The notes under the pieces are model-generated. The model was not told the origin of the DNA, did not search any database, and saw nothing but the letters and a program-made list of their open reading frames with translations. The position numbers and the translations under genes were made by a program. 64,000 bases of DNA from Neptunomonas marina (GTDB taxonomy: Bacteria > Pseudomonadota > Gammaproteobacteria > Pseudomonadales > Balneatricaceae): positions 203,085 to 267,084 of the forward strand of contig NZ_SACQ01000006.1 in assembly GCF_004005935.1 (NCBI RefSeq), read 5' to 3'. Within the stretch, counting starts at the first letter, position 1. Every line of letters begins with the position of its first letter. Of this stretch, positions 1-9,508 are shown one piece after another.

Positions 1-1518
1 TATAAAATAAAAGATTTTGGCTGCAATCTGAGATATCAGCTTATAAAAAAATGGCATCTTCATGAGTACGAGGATGGACATGCTCAAACGGAGCAAGAAT
101 TTGAAAATAAAATTCATAATTCAGAAAAAACTATAACTACCGTTTTAGGCAAAAATTTAGTTCCTTCTAGGCCCTTATACTTGTTGACATTACTCCAAAG
201 CTCATCTTCGCAAACTAAAGAAGAGCTCAGTAGTTCAGGGATGTCATACTACTATCAGTTTTTAATTACTAAAAGTTTGGATGAGGCTGGTGTGGGGCAA
301 GGTAGCTTTGATGTCATGTTTAACTACTTATCTCATTTAGCTTGGTTTTACCGTGACCAAGAATGTGATTCGCTAGACGAGAGCGAACTCAATAAGTTCA
401 ATAAACAGTTCTCTGATAAATTTACGACTATAAAATTTGAGCAGCAGTTGGGGACTCTAATAAAGGCAAAGATACTAATTTATAATGGAGGATTCTATAG
501 TTTTGCATATCCTTATATAAAATTTTTCTTTTTAGGTAAATATTTTGCAGACCACATTGAAGATGAAGAAATAATTTCCATAATTAATCAATCCTGTGAA
601 AATTTGAGCACCCGCGATAACTCGAATATTATATTATTTTTGACGCATCATAAGAATAGTGATTGGGTCGTAGATAGTATTTCTGATAATCTTAGTAACT
701 GTTACTATGATTATAGTCCGATTGAGTTCAATAGTGATACTATATGTCTTAATGATATTATTGGCTCAGTATCTGAAGTAGTTATATCTGATTTGAATGT
801 TGAAGAGAATAAAAAACAACAAAGGAAAAGATCAGAGGAAATTGATTATGAACCTAAAGAAGAGCAGCTTGATAAAGGTAGTGAGGAATATAATAGATCT
901 ATAGATGACCTGTTTAAGCTACTCAGATCATCCGAAGTATTAGGACAGATATTAAAGAATTATTTCGGCTCTATAACTCGTGAAAAGAAAAATGAATATT
1001 TGACCGAAACGGTGAATGCACCGTTAAGACTTCTAGGCTTCTTTATTTCTGAAATAATGAAAGATCCTGATAATCTAGCTCATCAAATTGAATCCAGATT
1101 GACAGAAATGAATAGCAGTCTATCTAAAGCTGAAGTTAAAGAGATTTCTGCTCAATTTATTTCCGAGATTATTAATATAACTTGCACTGGGTTAATCTCA
1201 AAAACAGCGGAAGTCATAGGTTCGGATAAACTTAAAGAGGATATTGACTTCTTAGTAGGTAGAAGCGATAACAACGCTTACAAATTAATACAAGCAGCTG
1301 TTTCGCTGATATCCCCTTCAAAACCACCAATAGAAACGCTGAAAAAACTAGCCAAAAGCTTACAAGACAACCCTCTTGCATTTAAAGTTCTCCAGAGTTT
1401 GGTTTTGTATCACATACATATGTTCCATACTCCTGAAAGCGAGAAACAGGCATTGGGGCATTTAGTTAAAGTAAACCTTAAACCTATACACTTAAGGCCA
1501 TCAATAAAAGGTAATTAG
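1..1518 (+). CDS. C-terminal part of a STAND/NACHT-like NTPase (5' truncated by window edge)
   Basis: The reading frame is open from base 1 to the TAG at 1516-1518, giving 505 residues with no convincing start inside the window, so the true N-terminus lies upstream. The visible part looks like the region after the NTPase core of signal-transduction ATPases. A PLYLLTLLQ-like helix near residues 57-66 and a YSFAYPYIKFFFLGKYFAD segment near 165-185 match the final winged-helix or helical part of NACHT-type proteins. An ILFLTHH segment and a long helical tail follow. Related proteins act in antiphage defence, usually with an N-terminal effector, which is not visible here. The gene is strikingly AT-rich compared with everything downstream, which suggests horizontal acquisition. 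The family call rests on motif memory only; the defence role is inference. Confidence 0.6.
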   Translation, partial: YKIKDFGCNLRYQLIKKWHLHEYEDGHAQTEQEFENKIHNSEKTITTVLGKNLVPSRPLYLLTLLQSSSSQTKEELSSSGMSYYYQFLITKSLDEAGVGQGSFDVMFNYLSHLAWFYRDQECDSLDESELNKFNKQFSDKFTTIKFEQQLGTLIKAKILIYNGGFYSFAYPYIKFFFLGKYFADHIEDEEIISIINQSCENLSTRDNSNIILFLTHHKNSDWVVDSISDNLSNCYYDYSPIEFNSDTICLNDIIGSVSEVVISDLNVEENKKQQRKRSEEIDYEPKEEQLDKGSEEYNRSIDDLFKLLRSSEVLGQILKNYFGSITREKKNEYLTETVNAPLRLLGFFISEIMKDPDNLAHQIESRLTEMNSSLSKAEVKEISAQFISEIINITCTGLISKTAEVIGSDKLKEDIDFLVGRSDNNAYKLIQAAVSLISPSKPPIETLKKLAKSLQDNPLAFKVLQSLVLYHIHMFHTPESEKQALGHLVKVNLKPIHLRPSIKGN

Positions 1519-1548
1519 TGGGATCAGTCTAGAGGTTTAAGTTATTTG

Positions 1549-1577
1549 AAAGCCCAGACCTAAGCCTGGGCTTTTCA
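1549..1577. terminator. Rho-independent terminator between the STAND-like gene and valS
   Basis: An 8-bp perfect stem, AAGCCCAG at 1550-1557 and CTGGGCTT at 1566-1573, has an 8-nt loop and is followed by TTC. It lies 31 bases after the STAND-like stop codon and beyond the 3' end of the convergent valS gene. The U tract is short in both directions, so efficiency is uncertain. Confidence 0.7.
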
Positions 1578-1643
1578 TTTCAAGTGCCTTTCTTACAGCA
1601 ATCCTAAAAGTAGAGCTTCCTCGTCACTCGAAATAATAGAAGC

Positions 1644-4499
1644 TTACAGCGCTTCAATCTTCCCATACTGCTCTTTAAACTGCGCGAAGGCCGCTTGAGC
1701 GGTCTCAAGCTTTTCTTTCTCTTTGGTGATAACCGCTTCCGGTGCGTTGGCTACGAATTTCTCATTGCCCAGCTTACCTTCTACGCGGCCGATCTCTTTT
1801 TGCAGTTTATCCATCTCTTTCTTCAGGCGGGCCAGCTCTGCGTCTTTATCGATTAGGCCCGCCATCGGAACCAATACCTGCATATCGCCCACAAGTTGTG
1901 TGGCAGACATCGGCGCTTCATCGCCCGCTTCCAGCCATGTGATGCTAGCCAGTGATGCTAGCTTAGAGAGGAAGGTGCGGTTAGCTTCCAAGCGCGCTTG
2001 GTCTTGTGCGTTTCCGTTTTGGAATAACACATCCAGCTCTTTAGCAGGGGAGATACCCATCTCACCGCGAATGTTACGTACGCCGGTGATAACGCCTTTC
2101 AGCCACTCGATGTCCGCTTCAGCTGCCGTGTCGATCTTGCTTTCGTCGGCAATTGGGAAGCTTTGCAGCATGATGGTGTCGCCTTCAGCACCTGCAACGC
2201 CTTTGATCGATTGCCAGATCTCTTCAGTGATATACGGCATGATTGGGTGGAGTAAACGCAAGATCACTTCTAGCGCACGAACCAATGTGCGGCGGGTGCC
2301 GCGCTTAGCTTCAGCAGAGGCGTTGTCGTCCCAGAGTACTGGTTTTGATAGCTCTAGGTACCAGCCGCAGTACTCGTTCCAGATGAAGTCGTACAGCGTT
2401 TGAGAGGCAAGATCAAAACGGTACTCATCAAGGTGTTTTGCTGTTTCTGCTTCTACGCGTTGTAGCTGGCTGGCGATCCAGCGGTCAGCCAGTGATAGCT
2501 CCACATCGCCGCCGTTTTGGCCGCAATCTTCGCCCTCTGTGTTCATCTGTACATAGCGTGCTGCGTTCCAGATTTTGTTACAGAAGTTACGGTAGCCCTC
2601 TAGGCGCTTCATGTCCCAGTTGATGTCGCGGCCAGTGGTTGCCAGCGCTGCTAGTGTGAAGCGCAGGGCATCGGTACCGTGTGCGGCAATCCCTTCTGGG
2701 AACTGCTTTTCGGTGCGTTTGCCGATCTTCTCGGCTAGTTGTGGCTGCATCATGTTGCCGGTGCGTTTTTCCAGCAGCGTAGGGAGGTCGATGCCATCGA
2801 TCATATCCAGCGGATCAAGCACGTTGCCCTTGGACTTAGACATCTTGTCGCCATTCTCATCACGAATCAGGCCGGTGACGTATACCGTTTTGAACGGAAC
2901 TTGTGGCGTGCCATCTTCATTTTTCATGAAGTGCATGGTCATCATCATCATGCGGGCAACCCAGAAGAAGATGATATCGAAACCTGTTACCAGTACGTCG
3001 GTTGGGTGGAATGTTTGCAGGCGCTCGGTGTTTTCTGGCCAGCCTAGTGTGCCGAATGTCCACAGGCCAGAGCTGAACCATGTGTCCAGTACATCGTCGT
3101 CCTGTTTGAGTTCGGTCTCTGCTGGTAGGTTGTACTTCTCGCGTGCAGCGGCTGCACTGTTAGCAACATAGACGTTACCGTCGTTGTCGTAGAATGCTGG
3201 AATGCGGTGGCCCCACCATAGCTGGCGTGAAATACACCAGTCTTGGATATCGCGCATCCACGCGAAGAACATGTTCTCGTACTGTTTAGGTACAAACTTG
3301 ATATCGCCATTTTCAACAGCTTCAACGGCTGGTTTAGCCAGTGTTTTTGCATCGGCAAACCATTGGTCGGTTAGCATCGGCTCGATAACAACACCGCCAC
3401 GGTCACCGTAAGGCACCGTCATGTCGTTCTCTTCAACTTTTACCAGCAAGCCTGCCGCTTCAAAATCAGCAACGATCGCTTTACGGGCAGCAAAGCGCTC
3501 CATGCCGTGGTATTGCTCTGGCAGGGTAGTATCGATCTCTGAGTTAGGTGTGCCATCGGTGTTGAAGCCTTCTGCCTCATCGCGGATGTGTGCGTCTAGG
3601 GTGAAGACGTTGATCATCGGCAGGCCGCAGCGCTTGCCCACTTCGTTATCGTTAAAGTCGTGCGCTGGTGTGATCTTCACACAACCAGAGCCCTTCTCCA
3701 TATCGGCGTGTTCGTCAGCAACAATGGGAATACGGCGGCCAACCAGTGGCAGCTCAACAAATTTACCGATGAGATCTTTGTAGCGGTCATCTTCTGGGTT
3801 AACAGCAACGCCGGTGTCACCTAGCATGGTTTCTGGGCGCGTTGTGCCCACCACGATAAAGTTATCGCCTTCGGCTGTTGTCGCGCCATCTGCCAGTGGA
3901 TAACGCAGATACCACATCTTACCCTTGACCTCTTTGTTCTCTACTTCGAGGTCAGAGATAGCGGTGTGTAGCTTTGGATCCCAGTTGACGAGGCGTTTGC
4001 CACGGTAGATCAGGCCTTCGTCGTACAGGCGGATAAACACCTCTTGTACCGCGTTGTAGAAGCCGTCATCCATCGTGAAGCGTTCAGTTGGCCAATCGAC
4101 GGAGTTACCTAAGCGGCGCATCTGGCCGGTGATAGTGCCACCTGAGTGCTCTTTCCACTCCCAGATTTTTTCGATGAACTTGTCGCGGCCCAGATCGTGG
4201 CGCGACTTTTGCTCTTCGGCAGCGAGCTTACGCTCAACGACCATTTGTGTCGCGATACCCGCGTGGTCGGTGCCCACTTGCCATAGCGTGTTTTTGCCTT
4301 GCATGCGCTTGTAGCGGGTGAGTGCGTCCATAATGGTGTGTTGGAACGCGTGACCCATGTGCAAACTGCCTGTGACATTCGGCGGTGGAATCATGATGCA
4401 GTAAGAGTCACCTTCGCCAGAGGGTGCGAAGTAGTTATTCTCTTCCCAAGTTTGGTACCAGGATTTTTCGATCTCGTTCGGCTGGTAAGTTGTATCCAT
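1644..4499 (-). CDS. valS: Valyl-tRNA synthetase
   Basis: Class I aminoacyl-tRNA synthetase charging tRNA-Val in the cytoplasm. The 951-residue product has the full family length. The HIGH-type motif is HMGH at residues 47-50 after PPPNVTGSL, and KMSKSKGN lies near residue 550. Between them is the CP1 editing domain, which clears mischarged threonine (GTTRPET). The end is the Val-specific coiled-coil tail rich in Lys and Glu. The ATG start gives the canonical short N-terminus. It is third in the minus-strand order pepA-holC-valS, a conserved gammaproteobacterial arrangement. A gap of about 200 bases separates it from holC, so it may have its own promoter. Confidence 0.98.
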   Translation of the reverse strand: MDTTYQPNEIEKSWYQTWEENNYFAPSGEGDSYCIMIPPPNVTGSLHMGHAFQHTIMDALTRYKRMQGKNTLWQVGTDHAGIATQMVVERKLAAEEQKSRHDLGRDKFIEKIWEWKEHSGGTITGQMRRLGNSVDWPTERFTMDDGFYNAVQEVFIRLYDEGLIYRGKRLVNWDPKLHTAISDLEVENKEVKGKMWYLRYPLADGATTAEGDNFIVVGTTRPETMLGDTGVAVNPEDDRYKDLIGKFVELPLVGRRIPIVADEHADMEKGSGCVKITPAHDFNDNEVGKRCGLPMINVFTLDAHIRDEAEGFNTDGTPNSEIDTTLPEQYHGMERFAARKAIVADFEAAGLLVKVEENDMTVPYGDRGGVVIEPMLTDQWFADAKTLAKPAVEAVENGDIKFVPKQYENMFFAWMRDIQDWCISRQLWWGHRIPAFYDNDGNVYVANSAAAAREKYNLPAETELKQDDDVLDTWFSSGLWTFGTLGWPENTERLQTFHPTDVLVTGFDIIFFWVARMMMMTMHFMKNEDGTPQVPFKTVYVTGLIRDENGDKMSKSKGNVLDPLDMIDGIDLPTLLEKRTGNMMQPQLAEKIGKRTEKQFPEGIAAHGTDALRFTLAALATTGRDINWDMKRLEGYRNFCNKIWNAARYVQMNTEGEDCGQNGGDVELSLADRWIASQLQRVEAETAKHLDEYRFDLASQTLYDFIWNEYCGWYLELSKPVLWDDNASAEAKRGTRRTLVRALEVILRLLHPIMPYITEEIWQSIKGVAGAEGDTIMLQSFPIADESKIDTAAEADIEWLKGVITGVRNIRGEMGISPAKELDVLFQNGNAQDQARLEANRTFLSKLASLASITWLEAGDEAPMSATQLVGDMQVLVPMAGLIDKDAELARLKKEMDKLQKEIGRVEGKLGNEKFVANAPEAVITKEKEKLETAQAAFAQFKEQYGKIEAL

Positions 4500-4696
4500 C
4501 GTCTCTTCTGTCTCTTGCGCTATCAGTTTGCGTTCGGTTAGACGTGGCGGTCAGCACGAAATTCGCTGCGCGCCAGTGCAAGCTGCATGTGATTCGGTTT
4601 AGCCGGCCATTATACCCGTTGTGTGCGGATGGCAGAAGGTAACGCGCGAGAAATTGCGCCGCTTTTCAGCGCTAGACGTGTTGCTGTATGGCGGCA

Positions 4697-5131
4697 CTAA
4701 GTGCGCTTGCGCATATCATGCATACTCGGCTGAATGCCGACCGCTTGATAGCGCTTAAAGCGTTGGCGAGTATCAGCCAAGATGGTGGGTTCTTGCACCA
4801 CAACTTCGGCGATGCGAGCAAACTGTTCGGTATGATCAAGATAGCCAGAGGCTAAGTTAACCAGCATATCGGGTTGTGTTGGCAGATGGGGGAGATCCCA
4901 ACCTAAACGGATCGGGGCTAGCAGGGTATCGCTGGCCAGTGAGTTGGGCAGGAACGCTTCGCTCTCTGCCCGCCAGAGCCAATTGCTGACCTCTTCGGCC
5001 ATCTGCTGAGATGCGGTATGGATATACAGCTTATGTCCAGCAGCGAGCGCACGGCCGCAGAGCCGCGTCAGAAACTGATAGCGGCTATCGGTGTCGGTGC
5101 TTGGCAGAATGTAGAAGTCAGCTTGCGGCAT
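4697..5131 (-). CDS. holC: DNA polymerase III chi subunit
   Basis: The 144-residue protein matches HolC: it begins with a beta strand (ADFYILP) and contains LCGRALAAGHKLYIHT, the core of the family's Rossmann-like fold. Chi pairs with psi (HolD) in the clamp-loader complex and binds single-stranded DNA-binding protein on the lagging strand. The ATG at 5131 follows the pepA stop codon by only 4 bases, so the two are almost certainly co-transcribed and probably translationally coupled. The flanking order pepA-holC-valS is conserved and supports the call. HolC sequences diverge considerably, so context carries part of the weight. Confidence 0.93.
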   Translation of the reverse strand: MPQADFYILPSTDTDSRYQFLTRLCGRALAAGHKLYIHTASQQMAEEVSNWLWRAESEAFLPNSLASDTLLAPIRLGWDLPHLPTQPDMLVNLASGYLDHTEQFARIAEVVVQEPTILADTRQRFKRYQAVGIQPSMHDMRKRT

Positions 5132-5135
5132 CGGT

Positions 5136-6641
5136 TTACTCGTCGTCGATCACGTCAGCGGCTTGGTTCAGCATGTACTGCGCCAGTAGCGGTACACAGC
5201 GCCCAGTGGCACCTTTTGCTTTACCGGCAGAGTTCCACGCGGTACCCGCGATATCAATGTGGGCCCAACGATACGCTTTGGTGAAGCGGCTTAGGAAGCA
5301 CCCTGCCGTGATCGTACCGGCTGCTGGACCGCCAATGTTAGCGATATCAGCAAAGTTGCTGTCCAGTAGCTCTTGGTAATCATCCCACAGCGGTAAGCGC
5401 CAAACGCGATCAGACGCGTAATCGCCCGCAACGCTTAGCTCTTGAGCAAGGTCTTCATCGTTGGTCATCACGCCAGAAGGCACATGGCCCAGTGCAACAA
5501 TACACGCACCGGTTAGTGTCGCGATATCCACAACGCTGGCAGGTTCGAAGCGCTCAACATAGGTCAGCGTATCGCACAGAACTAAGCGGCCTTCGGCGTC
5601 GGTGTTGAGGATCTCAACCGTTTGACCAGACAGCGTAGTGACGATATCGCCGGGTTTGGTGGCGTGGCCGCTTGGCATATTTTCAGCCGCTGCAATGACA
5701 CCGTAGATATTGATCGGCAAGTCCATCTCAGCAACGGCCGTCATCGCGCCCATTACGGAAGCTGCGCCGCACATATCAAACTTCATTTCGTCCATTTTAG
5801 CGCCGGGCTTCAACGAGATGCCGCCGGTATCAAAGGTGATGCCCTTACCCACAAGCACGTGTGGTTTGTCGCCCTCTTCTCCACCATTGTGTTTGATAAT
5901 GATCAGTTGCGATGGTTGCTCGCTGCCGTTGCCCACAGACAGTAGGCAGTTCATGCCGAGCTGGCGCATTGCATCTTCATCCAGCACTTCGCATGTGACC
6001 GAGTCATACTCGTTAGCAAGTTCTTTGGCTTGGTCAGCAAGGTAGGTTGGCGTGCAGATATTGCCCGGCAGGTTGCCAAGTTCACGGGCGGTGTTCATCC
6101 CGTTAGCGATAGCCGCACCGTCAACCAACGCGCCTTCACCCTCTTCAGTGTTGTCTTCGCTCAGGTGAATAGCGAACTTTTCGATGGCATACGGGTCAGC
6201 TTTTTTACTCTTGGTGGCGTCGTACTGATAGAGCTCTGCGGTGGCCGTTTCTACCAGCAGGCGTGTTTGGCGGTAGGTATCCGCTTGGTCGGACGCTTCG
6301 CCATCCAGCGCAATGGTGATCTCTTTCAAATTCAGCGCCTTAACTTGGCCCAAAATTGCTTTGATCACTTTTTTATAGCTGCGGTCGTGGCGCTCATCTG
6401 CTTTACCAAGGCCCACTACCAAAATGCGCTTAGCGCTCACGCCATTAAGACGCTGTAGCAAGAGTGTTTCACCGGTTTTACCTTTGATATCGCCAGCGGC
6501 AACGAGGTCAGAAAGGTAGCCTTGAGCAGCACTGTTAATAGCGGTTGCCGAAGGGGTTAGTGCAGCATCAGCTGCGACACCAATCACGAGGCATTCGGTA
6601 TCTAAGGTGGCAACGTTGCCGTTTACAATTTCAAAATCCAT
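5136..6641 (-). CDS. pepA: Cytosol (leucyl) aminopeptidase, M17 family
   Basis: Di-metal aminopeptidase removing N-terminal residues from peptides; in E. coli PepA also binds DNA in carAB control and Xer recombination. The 501-residue product has an N-terminal macro-like domain and a C-terminal catalytic domain. The family signature NTDAEGRLVL is near residues 341-350, and GKGITFDTGG and FDMCGAASV supply further active-site residues. The frame extends upstream to a TTG at 6656, but I chose the ATG at 6641. It gives the usual short N-terminus (MDFEIVNG) and has GGAG five bases upstream. It heads the pepA-holC-valS group and diverges from lptF across about 180 bases, as in E. coli. Confidence 0.96.
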   Translation of the reverse strand: MDFEIVNGNVATLDTECLVIGVAADAALTPSATAINSAAQGYLSDLVAAGDIKGKTGETLLLQRLNGVSAKRILVVGLGKADERHDRSYKKVIKAILGQVKALNLKEITIALDGEASDQADTYRQTRLLVETATAELYQYDATKSKKADPYAIEKFAIHLSEDNTEEGEGALVDGAAIANGMNTARELGNLPGNICTPTYLADQAKELANEYDSVTCEVLDEDAMRQLGMNCLLSVGNGSEQPSQLIIIKHNGGEEGDKPHVLVGKGITFDTGGISLKPGAKMDEMKFDMCGAASVMGAMTAVAEMDLPINIYGVIAAAENMPSGHATKPGDIVTTLSGQTVEILNTDAEGRLVLCDTLTYVERFEPASVVDIATLTGACIVALGHVPSGVMTNDEDLAQELSVAGDYASDRVWRLPLWDDYQELLDSNFADIANIGGPAAGTITAGCFLSRFTKAYRWAHIDIAGTAWNSAGKAKGATGRCVPLLAQYMLNQAADVIDDE

Positions 6642-6823
6642 GAGGGCTCCAAACAAGACTTTGCGGCTGGATTAATAGATAATGCTGACGCAGAAATCCA
6701 GCTGCGTTTATGTTAGCTGGCACTATAAAGGACGCTGCACAGAACGCCAAGTGGCGCGGCAGTCCAGATAAAACTCAGAGCTTTGTTTTCGTTGATTAGT
6801 TTCTTTTTTCGGGCGGTATTCGG

Positions 6824-7939
6824 TTGATTATTTTTCGTTACCTAGCGCGGCAAATTTTGATGAGCACAGTGGCGGTGAGCCTTGTGCTAACACTGATTAT
6901 TGTCAGTGGGCGCTTTATCAAGTTTCTCTCTTACGTGGTAGCTGGTGAGCTGTCGCCGGAGTTTGTGTTTCAACTGGTGGCTTACCGTATCCCCGGCATG
7001 TTGGTGCTGATTCTGCCGCTGGGGTTGTTCTTGGGCGTGCTGCTGGCGCTTGGCCGCATGTACTTAGAAAGTGAAATGGTCGTGCTACGGGCCAGCGGTA
7101 TGAGCTCCGGTAAGCTGGCGCGATTTGCGCTGGGGCCTGCGCTTCTCGTGAGTGCGGTGGTTGCGTTGCTATCACTCTACCTTTCGCCTTTGAGTTGGCA
7201 GCAGGTGGAACAGATCTACGAGCAAGAGAGTAAGAAAAGCGAGCTAGATAACTTAACGCCGGGGCGTTTTCATAGTTTGCGCGGTGGTTCGCGCACCTCC
7301 TACACCAGTGCCTATGATGGCGATGAGAAAGAGCTGAGCTTTGTGTTTGTCTCTGAACGTGATGAAAAAACAGGCCAATTGCGCGTTGTCGTTGCCGAGG
7401 CTGGCCGCCAAGTCATCACCAACCCTGAAACCCAAGAGCGTTTTGTGGTGCTAGAAAAGGGGTTTCGCTACGACGGCGAACCGGGGCGAGCCGACTACAC
7501 CGAGATCGCGTTTCAGGAGTATGGCTTTTTGATGCCGCCATCACAGGGGTATCAGCGCCCAGCTAAGATCGATGCGTTGACGCTCTCTGAACTTATGGCG
7601 ATTGATGATTCTGAACACCGTGCTGAGCTGCACTGGCGTTTATCGATGCCGCTACTTGCCTTAATTATTACGCTGATTGCGGTGCCCATGAGTAAGACCA
7701 ATCCGCGCCAAGGCCGCTATGCGAAGCTGATCCCCTCGATTCTGCTTTACATGACCTACCTCACCTTACTTACAGGTGCGAAGGGTGCGATTGATGATGG
7801 CAAAATGGGCGTTATCAGTTTGTGGCTGATCCACCTTGGTTTCTTCCTTTTCGCGCTGAGTTTGCTGTTTGGGGACCGCTTCTGGGAGCGGGTCGCGAAC
7901 CTGATGCCGCGTTTGCCGCAGCGGAGTAAATCATCATGA
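6824..7939 (+). CDS. lptF: LPS export ABC transporter permease LptF
   Basis: One of the two inner-membrane permeases that, with LptG and the LptB ATPase, extract lipopolysaccharide and pass it to the LptC/A/D bridge. The 371-residue protein has the family layout: two N-terminal membrane helices, a third pair near residues 50-115, a periplasmic jellyroll domain around 125-265, and C-terminal helices. The TTG at 6824 gives MIIFRYLARQ, closely like the E. coli start, with GGGCGG about 7 bases upstream. The gene overlaps lptG by 4 bases (ATGA), indicating translational coupling, and diverges from pepA as in many gammaproteobacteria. Confidence 0.95.
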   Translation: MIIFRYLARQILMSTVAVSLVLTLIIVSGRFIKFLSYVVAGELSPEFVFQLVAYRIPGMLVLILPLGLFLGVLLALGRMYLESEMVVLRASGMSSGKLARFALGPALLVSAVVALLSLYLSPLSWQQVEQIYEQESKKSELDNLTPGRFHSLRGGSRTSYTSAYDGDEKELSFVFVSERDEKTGQLRVVVAEAGRQVITNPETQERFVVLEKGFRYDGEPGRADYTEIAFQEYGFLMPPSQGYQRPAKIDALTLSELMAIDDSEHRAELHWRLSMPLLALIITLIAVPMSKTNPRQGRYAKLIPSILLYMTYLTLLTGAKGAIDDGKMGVISLWLIHLGFFLFALSLLFGDRFWERVANLMPRLPQRSKSS

Positions 7940-9000
7940 TGCTTCGTTTGGAACGCTACATTGCGGCGCAGGTCTTGAGCGCAGTATTCGTCATTTTGCT
8001 GATCGTGCTGGGGCTGGATCTGATTTTTGAGTTTGTCGCCCAAGCGGCTGATATCAACGAGCGCTACACCATGAGTGATGTGCTCTACTACTTGGCCTAT
8101 CGAGCGCCGGGGCGGCTGTACGAATTTCTGCCGCTAGCGAGCCTTGTGGGCTGTTTAGTGGGGCTAGGTATGCTGGCAAGTAATAGCGAACTCACGGTGA
8201 TGCGAGCGGCAGGTATCTCTATCGGCCGTATCGTGATGGCGGTGATGAAACCTGCGATTTTGCTGGCGTTGATCGCTGTTTTGATGGGTGAGTACGTCGT
8301 GCCCCACAGTGAACAGGTGGCGGAAAGCTCGCGGGCGCTGGCGAAGTCTAATGGACAGGCGCTGCGCTCTGAGCACGGCGTTTGGCACCGTGAAGATAAT
8401 CAATTTATCCATATCAACGCAGTTGAGCCGGGTGGCAAAATCCACGGTATCACGCGGTATACCTTCGATGAGCGCTTGCAGATGGTGAGCGCAAGCTTTG
8501 CCGCCACAGGAACCTATTCCGAGCAAGGGTGGATACTCAAAGAGGTACAACAGACGGCGTTCTTAGGCGATCGCACTCAGGTCAGTAGCGCTTCGCAAGA
8601 GCTGTGGCAGTCGGGGCTGACGCCTACATTACTGTCGGTTATTGTTGTGAAACCTGTGGATCTTTCGATCAGTGGTTTGTGGTCATACACTGGCTATCTG
8701 GCTGAGCAGGGGTTAGATGCCAACCAATATCTATTGGCTTTTTGGACGAAGGTACTGCAACCGGTGGGGATTCTTGCGCTGGTACTGGTGGGTGTTTCGT
8801 TTGTCTTTGGACCGCTGCGTAGCGTGACGGTGGGACAGCGGATCGTGGCAGGCGTGATTGTTGGTTTGGTGTTTAAGTTTTCACAAGATTTGCTAGGCCC
8901 TGCGAGTTTGGTTGTGGGCTTTACGCCGCTGGTAGCAACGATGATACCGATAGCCGTTTGTGCTGGCGTTGGTTTTATCTTGTTAAAACGCGCCGGTTAA
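7936..9000 (+). CDS. lptG: LPS export ABC transporter permease LptG
   Basis: Partner of LptF in the LptB2FG lipopolysaccharide extractor. The 354-residue protein begins with MMLRLERYIAAQVL and shows the LptG pattern: a first membrane helix near 11-33, a YRAPGRLYEFLPLASLVG segment, a periplasmic beta-rich domain around 125-265, and three C-terminal helices. The start overlaps the lptF stop as ATGA at 7936-7939; a second ATG directly follows at 7939 and is equally possible. A strong bidirectional hairpin terminates the unit just downstream. Confidence 0.95.
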   Translation: MMLRLERYIAAQVLSAVFVILLIVLGLDLIFEFVAQAADINERYTMSDVLYYLAYRAPGRLYEFLPLASLVGCLVGLGMLASNSELTVMRAAGISIGRIVMAVMKPAILLALIAVLMGEYVVPHSEQVAESSRALAKSNGQALRSEHGVWHREDNQFIHINAVEPGGKIHGITRYTFDERLQMVSASFAATGTYSEQGWILKEVQQTAFLGDRTQVSSASQELWQSGLTPTLLSVIVVKPVDLSISGLWSYTGYLAEQGLDANQYLLAFWTKVLQPVGILALVLVGVSFVFGPLRSVTVGQRIVAGVIVGLVFKFSQDLLGPASLVVGFTPLVATMIPIAVCAGVGFILLKRAG

Positions 9001-9012
9001 CGGGAGAATAGG

Positions 9013-9047
9013 CGAAAAAAAGAGCAGTTAAGACTGCTCTTTTTTTC
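9013..9047. terminator. Bidirectional terminator between lptG and the RDD gene
   Basis: A long A-rich/T-rich hairpin: A7 then AGAGCAGT, a short loop, then ACTGCTCT followed by T7. It functions on both strands. The stop codon of the minus-strand RDD gene (TAA read from 9028-9030) lies inside the loop region, so that gene's last codons form part of the terminator stem. Confidence 0.88.
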
Positions 9048-9483
9048 GTTTTGGTATCACCACAACGCGTGAGCTTGAAAAGCGGTCGTGCCATGTCAGG
9101 CGTTCATCAGAGAAAAGCATCCACCAGTAACCGAAACCTGCGGCGGCGATCGATACGATAGCGGCCAACCAACGCTTGAGCGCTTGGCTCCACGTTAGGC
9201 TGTAGCCCTCTAATGACTGAACACGAAGGCGCCATGCCATCATGCCGATGGTTTGGCCTGACTTGGTCCAGAAGAAGCCATTAAATAGAAAGATGACAAC
9301 GAAGTAAGCGCTCTGCATCAGCGGACCTTCGGCCGCTTCCCCACCGTTGAGCGCTACACCGATACCACCAACGAAAAAGAGTACGGCAATCACAACGAGT
9401 AAGTCGTACACGAGTGCGGCTAGGCGCTTAAAAAGGTTTGCTTCTGTGACACCGGTTTGATCAAAAACAACTCTACGAGGCAT
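9028..9483 (-). CDS. RDD family integral membrane protein
   Basis: The 151-residue protein fits the RDD family: LFKRLAALVYD with Arg and Asp near the first helix (about 20-45), a second helix near 60-75, the TIGMMAWRLRV segment, and a third helix near 110-128. RDD proteins are small inner-membrane proteins of mostly unknown function; some have been linked to ion exchange. The ATG at 9483 has AAGGATAAATA upstream, a good ribosome site. It ends within the bidirectional terminator shared with lptG. No specific substrate can be read from the sequence. Confidence 0.85.
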   Translation of the reverse strand: MPRRVVFDQTGVTEANLFKRLAALVYDLLVVIAVLFFVGGIGVALNGGEAAEGPLMQSAYFVVIFLFNGFFWTKSGQTIGMMAWRLRVQSLEGYSLTWSQALKRWLAAIVSIAAAGFGYWWMLFSDERLTWHDRFSSSRVVVIPKRKKEQS

Positions 9484-9508
9484 TATTTATCCTTACGTTA
9501 ACCTTCAA

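Noticed and set aside
1723..2403. A 226-codon plus-strand open frame inside valS
   Set aside because: It is antisense to a well-supported gene, has Ser/Ala/Arg-rich low-quality sequence and no family resemblance.
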